64,000 nt of DNA from Calonectria ilicicola (GCA_020809705.1 CP085826.1:1860001-1924000), one strand, 5' to 3'; numbered from the stretch's first letter, positions 9,271 through 20,823 are shown. The notes: generated by a model not told the origin, from the letters alone. Translations and numbers: made by a program.

Positions 9271-12049
9271 TCATAGTCCTTCCCAGTAAATCGAGTCTAG
9301 AAGATGAAAGCTAGTCCTAGTAATTTCGTCCTGCGGCCTCGAGCTCGAAGCGATGATGACGATATATTCTCCAGCTTCAGCTTTCCACTTTGAGATCTCT
9401 TCGGACCAAAATGACAAAGAGTACTTGTCCAGAGAAACTTCCACAGCTTTTGTTTCATTTACATCCAATTCGACTTTCGAAAACACTTTGAGTTCCCTCA
9501 ACGGTCGCTGCACCGAACTCTCGGGGTCCTGGATGTATACCTGGACAACTTCGGCGCCGTAATACGGTCCCTTGTTCTTAACATTTACTGAGATCTTCAT
9601 TTTATTCTCAGCCGACAGCCGAAAATCCGATGGTACTTTGAGGTCCGAATACTCGAATGTGGAATAGGATAGTCCGTATCCAAAGTAGAATAACGGGTCC
9701 CGGTCGACCTGCTCATAGAATCGGTGTCCAATAAAAACACCTTCTCCGTACATGGTGTTGTAATCAGCCTTTCCAAAAGATATATATGATGGGTTATGCT
9801 TGAGCGATCGTGGGAACGTCATAGATAGTCTACCTGAAGGATTCACCTCACCAAAGAGAACGTCGGCGAGACCATGCCCAACCTCTTGCCCACCGAACCA
9901 TGCTTGGACCAGGGTGTCGGCTTGCGGCTCCCAAGGCATTTCGATTGGCTGTCCAGATTGGTTGATCACAATCTACTCGGCTGTTATTATTCCGTGAGAT
10001 GCAGTCTAGGAAGAGAACTCAACATACCGCATTGGGGTTCGCTTGAAGAACTGTCTGTATCAATTCATCGGCTCGTCCTGGAAGTCTGAGGTGTTTACGG
10101 TCGCTCCCTTCATATTCATACTCAGAAGAAAGTCCCGTTATGATGATCGGAATGTCCACTTTTTTGGCAAGCTCAGCCGCATCCTGGAGAGCTTGGTCGC
10201 CATCAATCACGGCATATCCACCTAAACGACCGGCAAGTGTCAATGCCGTCCCGACACCTCCTGAAACGTCTTCATTTACCAACATGACTTCAATTCTAAG
10301 TTTTTGCTTCTCAGACAGGTTAGTATCGTGAAACCTTTCCATTGACAGGCGGTTGAAACACGGTGTATCATCAGTCTTGGGGGGTTGGCTTGTCCATAGG
10401 TCGATGACTTCTTGCCCATCAATCTTGAGCTTTGCCTTTCCCGAAGTACTGAGACCAAATCTGAAAGGCCCGGTGGCTTCGGCAATATAAATTGCTTGGG
10501 CCTTTACGAAAAATTTGTGTGGCAGTGACTTGTGCAAACTCTCGGGGACATCGATCAGGTCCTTCTCGGTCGTCGTAGTGAAAACTGGCCGGGCGCCGGT
10601 ATTTTCATCCGGGTTCTCGCCAAATATCTCAATGAACCACCCATGTTCTTCGGAATTTGGGCGATTTAATGTCTTGAGATAAGGGCAAAATTTGAATGCT
10701 AGATGTTGTTAACTTTCGAGGCGGCTCTCTTTTTCCCTAAAACAAAGCGCCGTGAGATAAAATTGATGAACTTACAATGGCACCCAGGAGTGTAAGTGAC
10801 TCTCTCCTCACCAACAACCTCAACAATAGCGTCATATGGAGTAACAGAGTAGTATGGGTCGACCTCTGCGCTACCTCCACCACAAATAGCAGGGTACTTG
10901 AAATGGTCCCCGATCAATCCAATCGACTTCTGGCTTTTGGCATCAATTGGAAGAATATTTTTCTTATTCTTAAGCAAAACTATGCCATCTGCTACCAACT
11001 TGCGAATTAGCTTCTGATGTTCCGGTGTGTTTGTGGCAGGAATATTTCCAGCGTTCTCGGCCACCTTGACCTTGTTTACAAGCTTCAATACGTTTCGTAC
11101 CGACTCATCAATGGCGTCATGTGGGACTTTGCGGCTATTGACTGCTATACTCAGACTCTTGCCGCGAAATTGCGTGGGGCCGGGCATTTCCAAATCCAAC
11201 CCAGCATTGATGGCTTCTGAAGTGCTGTAGGTTCCGAACCAGTCACTCATGACCAAGCCGTCAAATCCCCACTCCTCACGCAAAATACGCTTAAGAAGGA
11301 GAGGATCCTCGCTTGCATGTACACCGTTGATCTTGTTGTATGAGGTCATCACCGTCCAAGGCTTGGAGTGGCGCATAGCCAGCTGAAATGGCATAAGATG
11401 CACCTCGCGCAAGGTTCGGTCTGTCATGCAGACATTGTCCTCAATTGAGTCTTTGGATTGGTCATGCGCAGCGTAATGCTTGATGCAGGTCGCCACCCCA
11501 TGCTTTTGCACTCCGTTAATGTAGGCCGACCCGAGCATTCCGCTAAGGAAAGGATCTTCGCCGAAAGCCTCAAATCCACGACCCATTAATGGAGATCGTT
11601 GGAGGCAGACAGTTGGCGCCAAAAGCACATGTATGCCTTTGGATCTTGCCTCTTCCCCAAGAAGGCTTCCTATCTGGTGCAACAAGGTCGCATCGAATGT
11701 CGCGCCCATAGCTGTAGCCGATGGGAGCATACAACTGGGGCTCTGTGTCTTATGTGTCAACTTTTCCGATTCTACAGGCCATCGTTTTGTCTTAAAGAAA
11801 ACTCACTCGGGTAAATGACCTAACACCACGAATTCCATGTGGTCCATCTGAGGTCTGTCGCTTCTGTTAACTTCCTTTGATCTTTTACCTATTTATCAGA
11901 GTTAAATTCACCATGAGCGGAGGGATTCCATGCTGAGGAAGTCCTGTAGTTTGAAAGGACCCCTGTCCTGCCAAAAGATCGACCTTCTCGTCGAGCCTAA
12001 GCCGGCTTACTAGAGCCTCAACATCGAGAGCGTTATTTGTGGAAGACAT
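9271..12049 (-). CDS. Beta-glucosidase, GH3 family with PA14 and fibronectin III-like domains
   Basis: Five exons: 12049-11912, 11854-11807, 11742-10776, 10698-10028 and 9972-9271, with introns of 55-77 nt; 841 residues. The start is the ATG preceding DVEALVSRLRLDEKVDLLAG, the usual N-terminal motif. Visible landmarks: SDGPHGIRG, the KHY motif (CIKHYAAHD, about residue 150) and the catalytic nucleophile Asp in LVMSDWFGTYST (about residue 229). A PA14 insertion (about 390-540, with GPFRFGLSTSGKAKL) lies within the GH3 C-terminal domain, which resumes at PWEPQADTLVQAWFGGQEVG; an FnIII-like end follows (GAEVVQVYIQDPESS). No signal peptide is seen, so an intracellular enzyme hydrolysing cellobiose, beta-glucosides or glucosylated metabolites is likely. 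Length and domain order match intracellular fungal GH3/PA14 enzymes. Substrate is not determined. Confidence 0.92.
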
Positions 12050-12846
12050 GTTGAAGATTCTTAGTACAGTCCCTTTCAATTGATCAGACCACAAAAGCCA
12101 AATATCCTCCAGATCTTCGAGGAGAAGGCGGTGGGTATTCAATTAAGCTTAAGAAGGCCTGGGTAAATAGGCTAAATGAGTCCAAAAGCGGGTCGACCAT
12201 CATGAGCTGCTCACCTTACCCCACACCAAAAGTAAACGAGCAAAGACTCTTACCACACTGCCGAAAATGGCATAGACTCGAGGGCAGTTAGACGATAGAC
12301 GTTATACGACAGACGAGTGAAATTTGTTGTAAAAATAGCACATCTAAGGCCATACTAAAAATGACCAAGGCCTTGTGGCGACGCTCAATCATCCAGTCCC
12401 ATCAACACGACAAATACCTCTCAATTTCACTCTTCATAATTCAACATGGTTCTTATCCCATGTCTGGCAGGATTAATTGAGTTCTTGGGACTAAATTGCT
12501 ACGCTAACTTGGTGACGACATTAATTTGGCGACATGCCAGAGATGATATCAGTAACGCGGGGGCGAGGCTGACTCCAAAGCAATACATCCGCACATTACT
12601 CCCCAGGTACATGTGCAAGTGATTACTCAAGCCCACATCGACATATTCTTGAACCTCTTTGATGCCGTCCGGAAATTAAGTTTTTCACTGTGCATCAAAA
12701 AGAACAACCATGTTTGCACCAAACTCGGTGAATTCGCGAACTTTAGTGTATTGAATCAAGGTCCCCGGAAACTTTAACTTCCTATAAATGGAGCTCTTAG
12801 AATCAGGATTGCTTCCGTGAAATATCTCCTCTTCTCTACAATATTT
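12050..12846. promoter_or_regulatory. Shared divergent promoter region (beta-glucosidase / 2EXR gene)
   Basis: About 800 bases separate the two divergent starts. A clear TATA element CTATAAAT lies at 12782-12789, 65 nt before the ATG of the plus-strand gene. No comparable TATA was recognised for the minus-strand gene. No protein-coding gene is seen. Confidence 0.5.
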
Positions 12847-13965
12847 ATGGAATTTTCGCCCAAGCATATTCTCGTCGCATGTCCAATTCTGGGTTCTAAC
12901 CACGCCCGACTTCAAACTATGAACTACTCTAAATTCCATCTTTTTCTAAGGCTCCCATATGAGCTTAGACTTTTAATTTGGGAGGCTGCAGTCCGTCCAG
13001 CCGGACCTCGCATAGCTGGCATACAGAACATCTGCATCGTGAAGAGGGCGCTTCTAGAACAGAATCAACTCGACATACGCGCAGTACTCCCGCCTACACT
13101 TCCAGGTCTAGGATATCGCGCAGCAATCCCGACATATGATCAAAATGGCGCTTTTAATGCATCTGCCTACCTATGGGATGCTGGGCTCTGGACCGCATGT
13201 TGGGAATCCCGCTACGTCATTATGAGCTCCCTTAATATGGCATATTGGGGCGACAAAACCCGACGCCTAATCCATGAATATTCCAGTTTCTTATATTCGG
13301 CAACACCGGATATATTGGAGTCATGGAAAACTCATCGAGAACTTCCGGTTGTTGCTCATTCTCCTCCGTTGGATGTTGATAGCCGAGACAGCTGGCATTT
13401 TGTGGTGCGACCGTACCAGGATGCATTTAAACCATGCCTGGATACGATATCGAATTGGAGTCATGGCATGTCTCAAAATTGGACCCTTCTTGCTCTAGAG
13501 ATGGCTTTCTCATCCCGGTATAAGGGCGCAGGGCCTATAAAGAACTTGGTCCTCGAGTTTAATATAGGCTGGAATTCCAACTGGCCTGACGACTGGCGTG
13601 TGATGCGGGAGGAGACAACACCACGAGGGTTTTTGGCCCAAATCTTGGCGGCAATCGCTTCCAATCAAGTTGAATGCTTCATCTGGCTCATCGACCGAGG
13701 GGAATTCGGAATCCCGAAATATGAGCTACCAAATACTCAACCCATGGTATTTTATGACTGCAATGAAGAATTGATTGAAGTCAACTATGGATACGACGAC
13801 TATATATCCTATACATCGGCAGCTCATTTTATTATTAAGCTTAATAATCTGTTCAACAAGGATTTGAGGGAGGTTGAGTATTGGTGGCAGGGGCGTCGCT
13901 TTTTTGATGTATTTGAGCATATCGGCATCTTGCGGCCAAGGACCTTGGTGAGACCGGAGGCATAA
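12847..13965 (+). CDS. 2EXR domain-containing protein
   Basis: Single exon. The start is the first ATG after a TATA box; a second in-frame ATG at 12919 begins the domain directly and is an alternative start. The N-terminal motif FLRLPYELRLLIWEAAVRP and the later LWTACWESRYVI are the two hallmarks of the 2EXR family, an F-box-like fungal family of unknown function that is expanded in filamentous ascomycetes. The C-terminal half is unremarkable, with a YGYDDYISYTSAAHFIIKL helix region. No signal peptide or membrane segment. 372 residues from the first ATG, normal for the family. Role unknown. Confidence 0.82.
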   Translation: MEFSPKHILVACPILGSNHARLQTMNYSKFHLFLRLPYELRLLIWEAAVRPAGPRIAGIQNICIVKRALLEQNQLDIRAVLPPTLPGLGYRAAIPTYDQNGAFNASAYLWDAGLWTACWESRYVIMSSLNMAYWGDKTRRLIHEYSSFLYSATPDILESWKTHRELPVVAHSPPLDVDSRDSWHFVVRPYQDAFKPCLDTISNWSHGMSQNWTLLALEMAFSSRYKGAGPIKNLVLEFNIGWNSNWPDDWRVMREETTPRGFLAQILAAIASNQVECFIWLIDRGEFGIPKYELPNTQPMVFYDCNEELIEVNYGYDDYISYTSAAHFIIKLNNLFNKDLREVEYWWQGRRFFDVFEHIGILRPRTLVRPEA

Positions 13966-14398
13966 ATAATACACAAAAGATTGGTCATTTTCCGTCCCAT
14001 TCCTATCCTGTGCTCATCGAGGGTGTAAGAAGCCTGGATTTATAATTAAGCATTCAAGGAAATTATCCATTGGTAGCCGAAATCAAGGCAGCATGTTCAT
14101 TATTACAAATTACCAGACAAGAAATCCTTCCTTGTTTATTGTCACATTTACATTCTCTTACGTCGATGAGTGTGTTTATGTCGATGTGTCTGCCCTCTCT
14201 AGGTGCATATTTTTGTATGTACTGTTTGTGTTGGCTGATGAGACCTGACAGTGGCGTTTTCTTCAGGCTTCCCCAACCAGTTCAGAGGAGACATGAACGC
14301 ATTCGCACCTTCCGTCCCAGCCGCATGAAGCTCAGGCCTTCCGCCTCAGCCATAAATAGACGACATCGCCAGAATTTGCAAACATTTTCTTTTCCTCC

Positions 14399-14422
14399 TT
14401 CATCATCATCATCATCATCATC
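14399..14422. repeat. (TCA)n microsatellite
   Basis: Eight consecutive TCA units, in a C/T-rich context. Confidence 0.9.
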
Positions 14423-14667
14423 ACACTACCAAACCAGTATCCCATTTCAGCACGCCCTCTTGACAGAAATTCAGCTGTTGCAAGCATTGTGCTAATGGTT
14501 CGCAGAGCCCAGGCCCATGCCCACGGTGAAACGAGACGATGACATCACCCACCTCGTAACGCGAACCCTTTTTCATCCTCGATTGTTCGATTCTGCGAGC
14601 GAAATCACGACGCCGAACTCGGACAAATCATCGACGACGACGACGATTCCCCTCTCTCCACACTGTT

Positions 14668-14890
14668 TCACGTCAGATGAGCCACCGAGCCACTGTCGCT
14701 GAGTTCATAAGCAGGGTCTGTTCCACGCCAGCTGAGCTACGTGCCACTGTCGATGAGTTCACAAAAGACCCAGGATCTGTTCCACGCCAGATGAGCTGCG
14801 TGCCACTGTCGATGAGTTCACAAAAGATCCCGAGATTGTTCCACGCCAGATGAGCCACGTGCCACTGTCGCTGAGTTCGCAAAAATCTCA
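14668..14890. repeat. 59-bp minisatellite, about 3.5 copies
   Basis: Successive copies share TGTTCCACGCCAGATGAG, then GTGCCACTGTCG, TGAGTTC and ACAAAAGA. Copies differ by a few substitutions, and the first and last are partial. No gene overlaps it. Confidence 0.85.
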
Positions 14891-16486
14891 TGGAGAGGGG
14901 GGGTGCCTTCACACCATTGCACCCTAGGTGTGGTGTTGAGGGCACGGGCGGCGAAGTCGGACTCCTACAACCTCCTCGTGGTGCCGCCCGGGTCCCTGGT
15001 CTTTCCTCACTCGCTGAAGTGTGGGATCGATTTCAGGCAATGTAGGAGACGCAAATTTCGAGTCAACAACGGGAGGCGAGAGGGTCGGTAGAGCAGTGAG
15101 GGAGTGTAGGATGTATGTGCTGAGTGGGATGTGTGAACTGTGCGGGATGTGTGAGCTGCGTGGGCTGTACGGATGTGTCCATGTAAGGCAGTGGAATCAC
15201 ATGGAAAGGAAACATTTAGATGTGTCGGTGTAATGGGGTTGAATGTAACAATTAATTCTGAACTCTCTGGTGTCTATGGGATTTTCTCGAATCAGCGTGC
15301 CACGTCCGGGCTTTCGCCATCAAAGACTTAAGTCAACCGTGATACCAGACCCTTCTCCTGTCCTCCCTCCAAAATTGCTATGTCCCTGGCCCAAATCCCA
15401 CTGGGCTCTTTTGAAGGCCCAAAGTCAGTCCATTAATGGCCATGAAGAGGTTCCAATTTTAATTGCCAGTCAACAATTGGCATAAATGATTGATCTGAAG
15501 AATCATCATGGTGAGGCTTGATGCCACGAGGAGCGAAGTTTTCGGTATGGGCTAGTTCCTAGCTGAGAAGGCGATCGTATCCGCCTTGTACTGGATCGTG
15601 ATTGACACACTTCTCAACGTCGCGGTCCTTTTCAAGCTGCGGGTCGTAAATGGGACCAGAGAGCTGGGACACAACATGGCTGGTGTTGACCTTGGTGCGA
15701 ATTGGGAGGCAGGCAGTCCATAAACCCAGCACCGGCCTGGAATCTTGGATGAGTTGGCTCTCAGTGCTCAAAGGGGGAGCCTGGGTGGGACTTGAAGTTG
15801 GTGGTGCCAGCTCGTCTCGTGGCAAATCGCGGCCAACGGGGGGGGAGGGGCATATGGTTGAGAAAACTCGACGTTGAGGAAGAACCGAATGAACCTATCT
15901 GAACCGTGAATGTGTTAGGGTGATGGGACACAGTGGCAAAAGGAGTTCGCTTGCCTGAAGGCTCTCAAGTCGGGCAATGATGCATTCTATCCACTCATTG
16001 TCGACAAAACATTCGTGCTTGATCTTTTAAGTGTCCGGCGCAGACGCAGGCTATGACAAGCAAATTTGGGATGGAAAGGCATGACTTCCAACGAGAATAG
16101 GTATGTTTTAGTAGTGAAACTGATAGTCCAAAGCGTGTGTGATCAATACGGTCAAGAATGGTAACGGGGAAACGGGCGTGCCAAACAGAGGCTCGGTCGC
16201 TAGTCTTTGGGGGAGTTTTGAACTTGTTTAACCCTACAAGTGGCAAGGCAGATGGAGCATCCCGCCACAGTGAATCAGTGTCGCGATAATTCAGCGATTT
16301 ATGGGCGCCAGCGTCATGCAAACACCACTAGAAACGAGCGCCAATTGTGCAAAGAAAGTCTAGTAATTAGCAATCTGGGTATAGCAGTAACTCCTCCAAA
16401 TATAATTACAAGGTGCGTCGCCGCTGCAATCTATCCATCCTCCCAAGCTATCCTCCCATGTCTAAAAAATGGCCACCGCATCTACT

Positions 16487-16950
16487 CTATGCCTGAGAGA
16501 GCAGAAGCTTGATCAAAGTGCCAGCGATGCCGATTGTCGTGGAAACCAAGGCACCAAAAATTCTCTGCGCCATCGGATCAGATTCCAAGTGAATCATGAT
16601 GGCCAACTTTGGCAAATCACCCTCGTTCTCAGCCTCGAGCAACAACCCCTCGTATTCATGGAAGAAACGCTCAGCAGGGACGTCGGCCAGTTGTTCAGGA
16701 TTGTTCAAGGCTTCTGTAAGGGTTCGATTGGGTCCATTTCCGCGAAACAGGACCCTGCGCTCGATTCCAATGTCCTCTATGACCTTGCGACTTTGTTAGA
16801 AGCATTGACCAAATGCATCGCCTGCTGGGGTCGGCTCACTTCGTAGAGTTCAACAACAGAAACCACAGCTTTCTTAAGGAGGATTCCGCGATAGTATGTC
16901 TTTTTCAACAGTCCTACGTTTGAGTTGTATGCAGTCCTGATGTCTTGCAT
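16487..16950 (-). CDS. Hypothetical protein, 135 aa, two exons, C-terminal hydrophobic segment
   Basis: Exon 1 is 16950-16840 and exon 2 is 16783-16487, joined across a 56-nt intron with donor GTGAGC, branch CTTCTAAC and acceptor CGCAAG, phase 0. The ATG opens MQDIRTAYNSNVG and lies about 65 nt after a TATAAAGG element. The protein is helical and acidic in its middle (FFHEYEGLLLEAENEGD) and ends in a hydrophobic stretch, IFGALVSTTIGIAGTLIKLL, that could span or lie on a membrane. I do not recognise the family. The agreement of TATA box, start, intron and frame supports a real gene rather than chance. Confidence 0.62.
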
Positions 16951-17014
16951 CAGTGATCGGGATTATATTCTTCGGGAGCCAAGATGAACTCCGTCGTAAT
17001 CTTGTCTCGTGGTC

Positions 17015-17022
17015 CCTTTATA
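17015..17022 (-). promoter_or_regulatory. TATA box of the 135-aa gene
   Basis: TATAAAGG on the minus strand, about 65 nt upstream of the ATG at 16950. The spacing matches two other genes in this window. Confidence 0.5.
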
Positions 17023-18511
17023 ACAATAAGACAATGGCGCTGGCTTTGTGGAATCGTAGGAATAGTGACACTTGCGTACATAATCACAGGTCAGGCTTTA
17101 GTGTGAAGCGAGCTGAAAGGCATGCACTCCGATTGCATGAGATCAAGTTTACCCTTGAGGAACTGGCATCGATTCCTTTAAATGGGCCGACGACCAACGA
17201 ACAAGAATACAGCCGATATTTCTGTGGTCACAGGACGTCCAGGTGACGTAGAGCAAGTCATTGAACCACTACCAGTGGCCATGCTACGCTGAAACTGGCA
17301 GGCCACGGAGAAAAACATTGAGTTTTTTGTCCTACCCAATCCCGTTGCCTCCCGCCCGAACAAGCCCCATCTATCATCACAAGTAGTTCTAACATTGACG
17401 TATTGACGGCGTTGAACTAAATTCCGCACTAGCTCGGTTGAACGCAAAGGAAAAGCCGTCCAGGCAGCTACAAAGCCAGCCCACGCCAAGAAGCGGGACC
17501 AGATCTGCAGGGTAGTCCACCACTTGTCATGACAAAGGGTCCTCTAAATAAACTCATCTAATGGAGGCGCGTGTTGTAACCAGTCGCACGTGGTCAAATT
17601 ACGAGTGCTGTACAGGAATGTGATATCGCCATCCAACCCTTCTGCCAGCGACCTGGTGACGCTCGGCCAACTGCCGAACAACGGGACCTCGGCGTCAACC
17701 ACGACCAGAACGAGGCTCCTTCTCGGGAAAAATAGAAACTTGCCATAGGTATAATCCCTTACCCGACAAGAACATTCTCAATTACACCCATGATCGTTGC
17801 AGACACGGGTGATCTACGTGGGGTAGAGTCGAGTGGGTTCATCCGATGTTCCGCATCCGCACCCGCACATTCACCATCTGCTGGCACTGCCGACATCACA
17901 CACCATCGAAGACATTGGCAGAAAATAAAAACGGGAAAGTTTTTACAGCCCACATCACTGAAAAGTCTTGTCTAGGATTACAAAGCCCATTTGTAAAAAT
18001 TAAAAAAAGATTAAGTCTTCAAAAAAGCAAAAATAATAGAGATGGCAGATAAATGGTAGAGATATGACCAACATGGAAGAGATAGGGAAAACTGGAGATG
18101 TAGAAAATACGCAAGACATGGTAGAAACGTGGCAGATATGGTTTTCGAACCTACGGCCTACGAGGCTACGAGTCTACGAACAGGCGAGTGCCTCAGAAAC
18201 TTAGCTCTTGCTAAACCCGTCACTGACGCTCGCCTGTTGACAGAGGGACTGGCAATTGTGGTATAAGGCACCTTCCCTTCCCGAAAGAATGGGGGCTCGG
18301 GTCCAACAAGGTTGTTTGACACCCATAAAGGTGCTTCTTCTGGAGGGTTCTCGGCTCGGAAAAACAGCCTGGTTCCTCCAATCTTTGATGGGCTGACATC
18401 ACTGAGAAGTACCTGATCCACATAGCTAGCACTCGAGATTTCGACCTCTCTTGAATTGGATTCTGCCAATAACGCCGACCATCAACGATTCACAAACCCG
18501 TGCTTTAAATA
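17023..18511. other. Intergenic, no gene recognised
   Basis: About 1.5 kb. It contains a 10-bp perfect inverted repeat (18179-18188 and 18229-18238) and, just before it, an imperfect CTACGAG repeat at about 18150-18178. The A/T-rich part at 17990-18060 may be a 3' UTR. Open frames here lack motifs. Confidence 0.5.
18179..18238. repeat. Inverted repeat, 10-bp arms, 40-nt loop
   Basis: AACAGGCGAG at 18179-18188 pairs perfectly with CTCGCCTGTT at 18229-18238. It lies downstream of the minus-strand F-box-like gene, so it could form a hairpin in that transcript's 3' region. Function unknown. Confidence 0.5.
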
Positions 18512-19804
18512 TTACTGACGGTGCTCTCCAGCAACAGAATTACTACCAGCACCGTCGTCACTTTTCGCATCCTCGCTATACCGACGACGCTTCCGAATCG
18601 GCAGATCATCATCATCATCATTGTGTTCATCGGTGTTTCCATCATCATCATCTTCTTCTTCGCTTTCTTTGTCACTTTCTTCTTCGTCATCGTCCTCGCC
18701 GTCATCTTCATCTTCATCGTCATCTTCGTCTTCTTCGTCCTCATCTTCTTCCTCGTCCTCCTCGTCTTCTTCTTCCTCTTCCTCCTCGTTGTTTCCCCAT
18801 AGAGAGATGTATGGCCTTGGATGCTCGATTTTGCCTTGCCCTGGGATATAAAGCTTCAACTTATCGTGGCTGGTGACATCCCGTTCGGCATTCTGCTTAG
18901 CTGTTTCGCTCACTTTTCCACCTGATCGCATGATAGCAGACTCCAATCGGAACGTGACAGTCACGATGTAGTAGTCGATTTGACCTTCCTTCGTCTCATC
19001 TCGGACCCATCGCTGGTCATGCCAAGTACTGTTCCCGCTCCAAGAACCGACCTCCCAGCTTCCACCCTCAGTGTCGGCAAAAAACACGGCGCCGTCCCCG
19101 TTTCTTCTCTTGAAATACCACTTGTCAATCATCTGGTTTGCAATCTTGTCAATCTGGTCCTTCTTTCGCTGGAGTGATTCCAGCTCAATGCGAAACTCTC
19201 GCAAGCTATTCGGCAGCTTATTCGAGACCTCCTCGATCCAGTTGCCTTCGAATCGCAGTGGCTCGTCATCCTCCCAAAACCACCAGTCAGCATGTCGGAT
19301 CGTAAGTGTCAGGCTGCGAGGGCGCAGGTAGGACGAGCTCAAGAGCCTTGCAAGACTGCCATCCTCCAGTCGATACATTTGCGCGAAAACGCGCAAACTC
19401 TCAATCTCGGAGTTTTCTTCTCCTTCGGTCTCGGTGATTTCTTCTATGTTGTTGTGCAGCTCGTGATTAATGGCATAGATATCATAGTCGGGTGGAGCAC
19501 GATCATTGGATGATAGCCAATGTGTTTGCTCCTTCAAAGTGAAGGGCAGAAACCAAGACTCTCGGTAGGCAGTTCGACATGTCCGCAGCAGGTCCGTATC
19601 GCTCCTGCGTGGTGCGAAATAGGTTGGCCGCGTGTAGCAAGTGTCGGCATCATATGTCTGTTCAGGCGATGGGTCGGGGTAGTCAGACAATGCGTATGAG
19701 AAGATTTGACTCCGTATCTCTCCTGGCAAGAGGTTGAATAGAGGGGAATTTTCTTGGGGTTTATCAGGAGTCGCAAGAATGCGTTTACGGAATTGAGAGT
19801 CCAT
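18512..19804 (-). CDS. F-box-like fungal protein with long acidic C-terminal tract
   Basis: Single exon, 430 residues, ATG confirmed at 19804. The N-terminal segment FNLLPGEIRSQIFSYALSDY followed by DLLRTCRTAYRES is the F-box-like fold of many fungal proteins (DUF7730/2EXR-like). The middle is mixed alpha/beta. From about residue 335 comes a run of about 80 residues that is nearly all Glu and Asp, then LPIRKRRR, a likely nuclear localisation signal. The acidic tract suggests binding to basic partners such as histones; that is inference. The tract is encoded by TCATC/TCTTC-type microsatellite DNA (about 18608-18795) and probably varies in length between strains. Confidence 0.8.
   Translation of the reverse strand: MDSQFRKRILATPDKPQENSPLFNLLPGEIRSQIFSYALSDYPDPSPEQTYDADTCYTRPTYFAPRRSDTDLLRTCRTAYRESWFLPFTLKEQTHWLSSNDRAPPDYDIYAINHELHNNIEEITETEGEENSEIESLRVFAQMYRLEDGSLARLLSSSYLRPRSLTLTIRHADWWFWEDDEPLRFEGNWIEEVSNKLPNSLREFRIELESLQRKKDQIDKIANQMIDKWYFKRRNGDGAVFFADTEGGSWEVGSWSGNSTWHDQRWVRDETKEGQIDYYIVTVTFRLESAIMRSGGKVSETAKQNAERDVTSHDKLKLYIPGQGKIEHPRPYISLWGNNEEEEEEEDEEDEEEDEDEEDEDDDEDEDDGEDDDEEESDKESEEEDDDDGNTDEHNDDDDDLPIRKRRRYSEDAKSDDGAGSNSVAGEHRQ
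18608..18795. repeat. Coding GAA/GAT-type microsatellite
   Basis: Nearly pure trinucleotide low-complexity DNA (TCATCATCTTCTTC-like on the plus strand) that encodes the Asp/Glu tract of the overlapping minus-strand gene. Confidence 0.85.
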
Positions 19805-20823
19805 GATCGCTGACTCAGGACAACGATTTAATAAAAGGAAGCTTGTTGGGCTGGTTACTGCGGTGATTCACGAAGTTGGAAGTGAAGCTGTTTTGCTGCC
19901 TTATATTCTCGTCGCACAGCCCACTTCGCTAACATCCCAGGTGCTTCTCGTAGGCAGAAATGTGGGGTCAATTGTGTGGTTGGTCCTGTGGCTGAGTGCC
20001 TAATCCTTCCACGTTTCAGATGCGTTGTTGGTTGGTAACTGGCTCACTTCGAGGTATCATTGACGGCCTAAGCGTTTTAAGCCCAAATTTAGTCAGAGCT
20101 GAATCAGATGGGATGCAGGTGAGCCTCTTGTCTGACCTCCATTTCCCATCCCCTCAACCGGACCACGCCACAGCGTGAAGATGCAAAGAAGCACAGTGGT
20201 TTATTTGATGAGGTTCGGGACTTAGATTCGATACGGACATGTGAGCCCCAGTTGTCTCTCCGCGCTGGCGTTAGTTTGGGTTTAAACGGCTTTTAGCCAG
20301 CTCCTCACAGATCCCACTGCAGAACCGCCAGAGCCACTCGCCCCAAAGGTGAAAATTACAGCTTACAAGTTACAATTTATTTAATGATATATATCATGTA
20401 ACATCATCCTTTTTAGCAATGCTTATAGCTACGTGACTAGACATGGCTTGCCTGTGAAGAAGCCTTGGGCAAGCAAGCTCGCAAGCATGTGACGGCATTC
20501 GAACAGAACACCAAATCAAAACGGTCGTGGATTTTTGTTCATCATCTCCAAACTTCTTACTAGGCTCTCCAAATCGCCCAATATGCCATAAGATGATGGC
20601 TGCAATAACCAGCTCATCTTTAAACTACATGTTGGTTATCCGGCTATGACGGCAGGATGCAACACCAATTAACCGATCCACTTTCCAGGCAACCATCCAG
20701 GATGATGGACCATCCCATACATTCACCAATGTACGATTTCAAGAATGAATCCATTCTCAATCACGCTGTGAAAAGGCATCATTCAATCCATATTTCTTTC
20801 ACGGCCAACAGGCTGATTGAACC
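19805..20823. other. Intergenic between divergent F-box-like and H3-tail-like genes
   Basis: About 1 kb with no gene recognised. An A/T-rich patch with repeated ATAT lies at 20370-20400. Probably carries both promoters. Confidence 0.5.

Larger units (their letters stand above)
13966..16486. other. Gene-poor stretch with low-complexity and minisatellite DNA
   Basis: About 2.5 kb with no convincing gene. It holds a TCA microsatellite (about 14399-14422), a 59-bp minisatellite (about 14668-14890) and a GT-rich stretch near 15110-15190. Several short open frames occur, but none shows a family motif or a matching splice pattern. Confidence 0.55.

Noticed and set aside
15559..15825. Minus-strand frame of 88 codons (LGLWTACLPIRTKV)
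   Set aside because: Looks mildly protein-like, but no start context, upstream exon or family found.
18135..18160. tRNA B-box-like GGTTCGAAAAC on the minus strand
   Set aside because: No matching acceptor stem, anticodon arm or A box could be formed around it.
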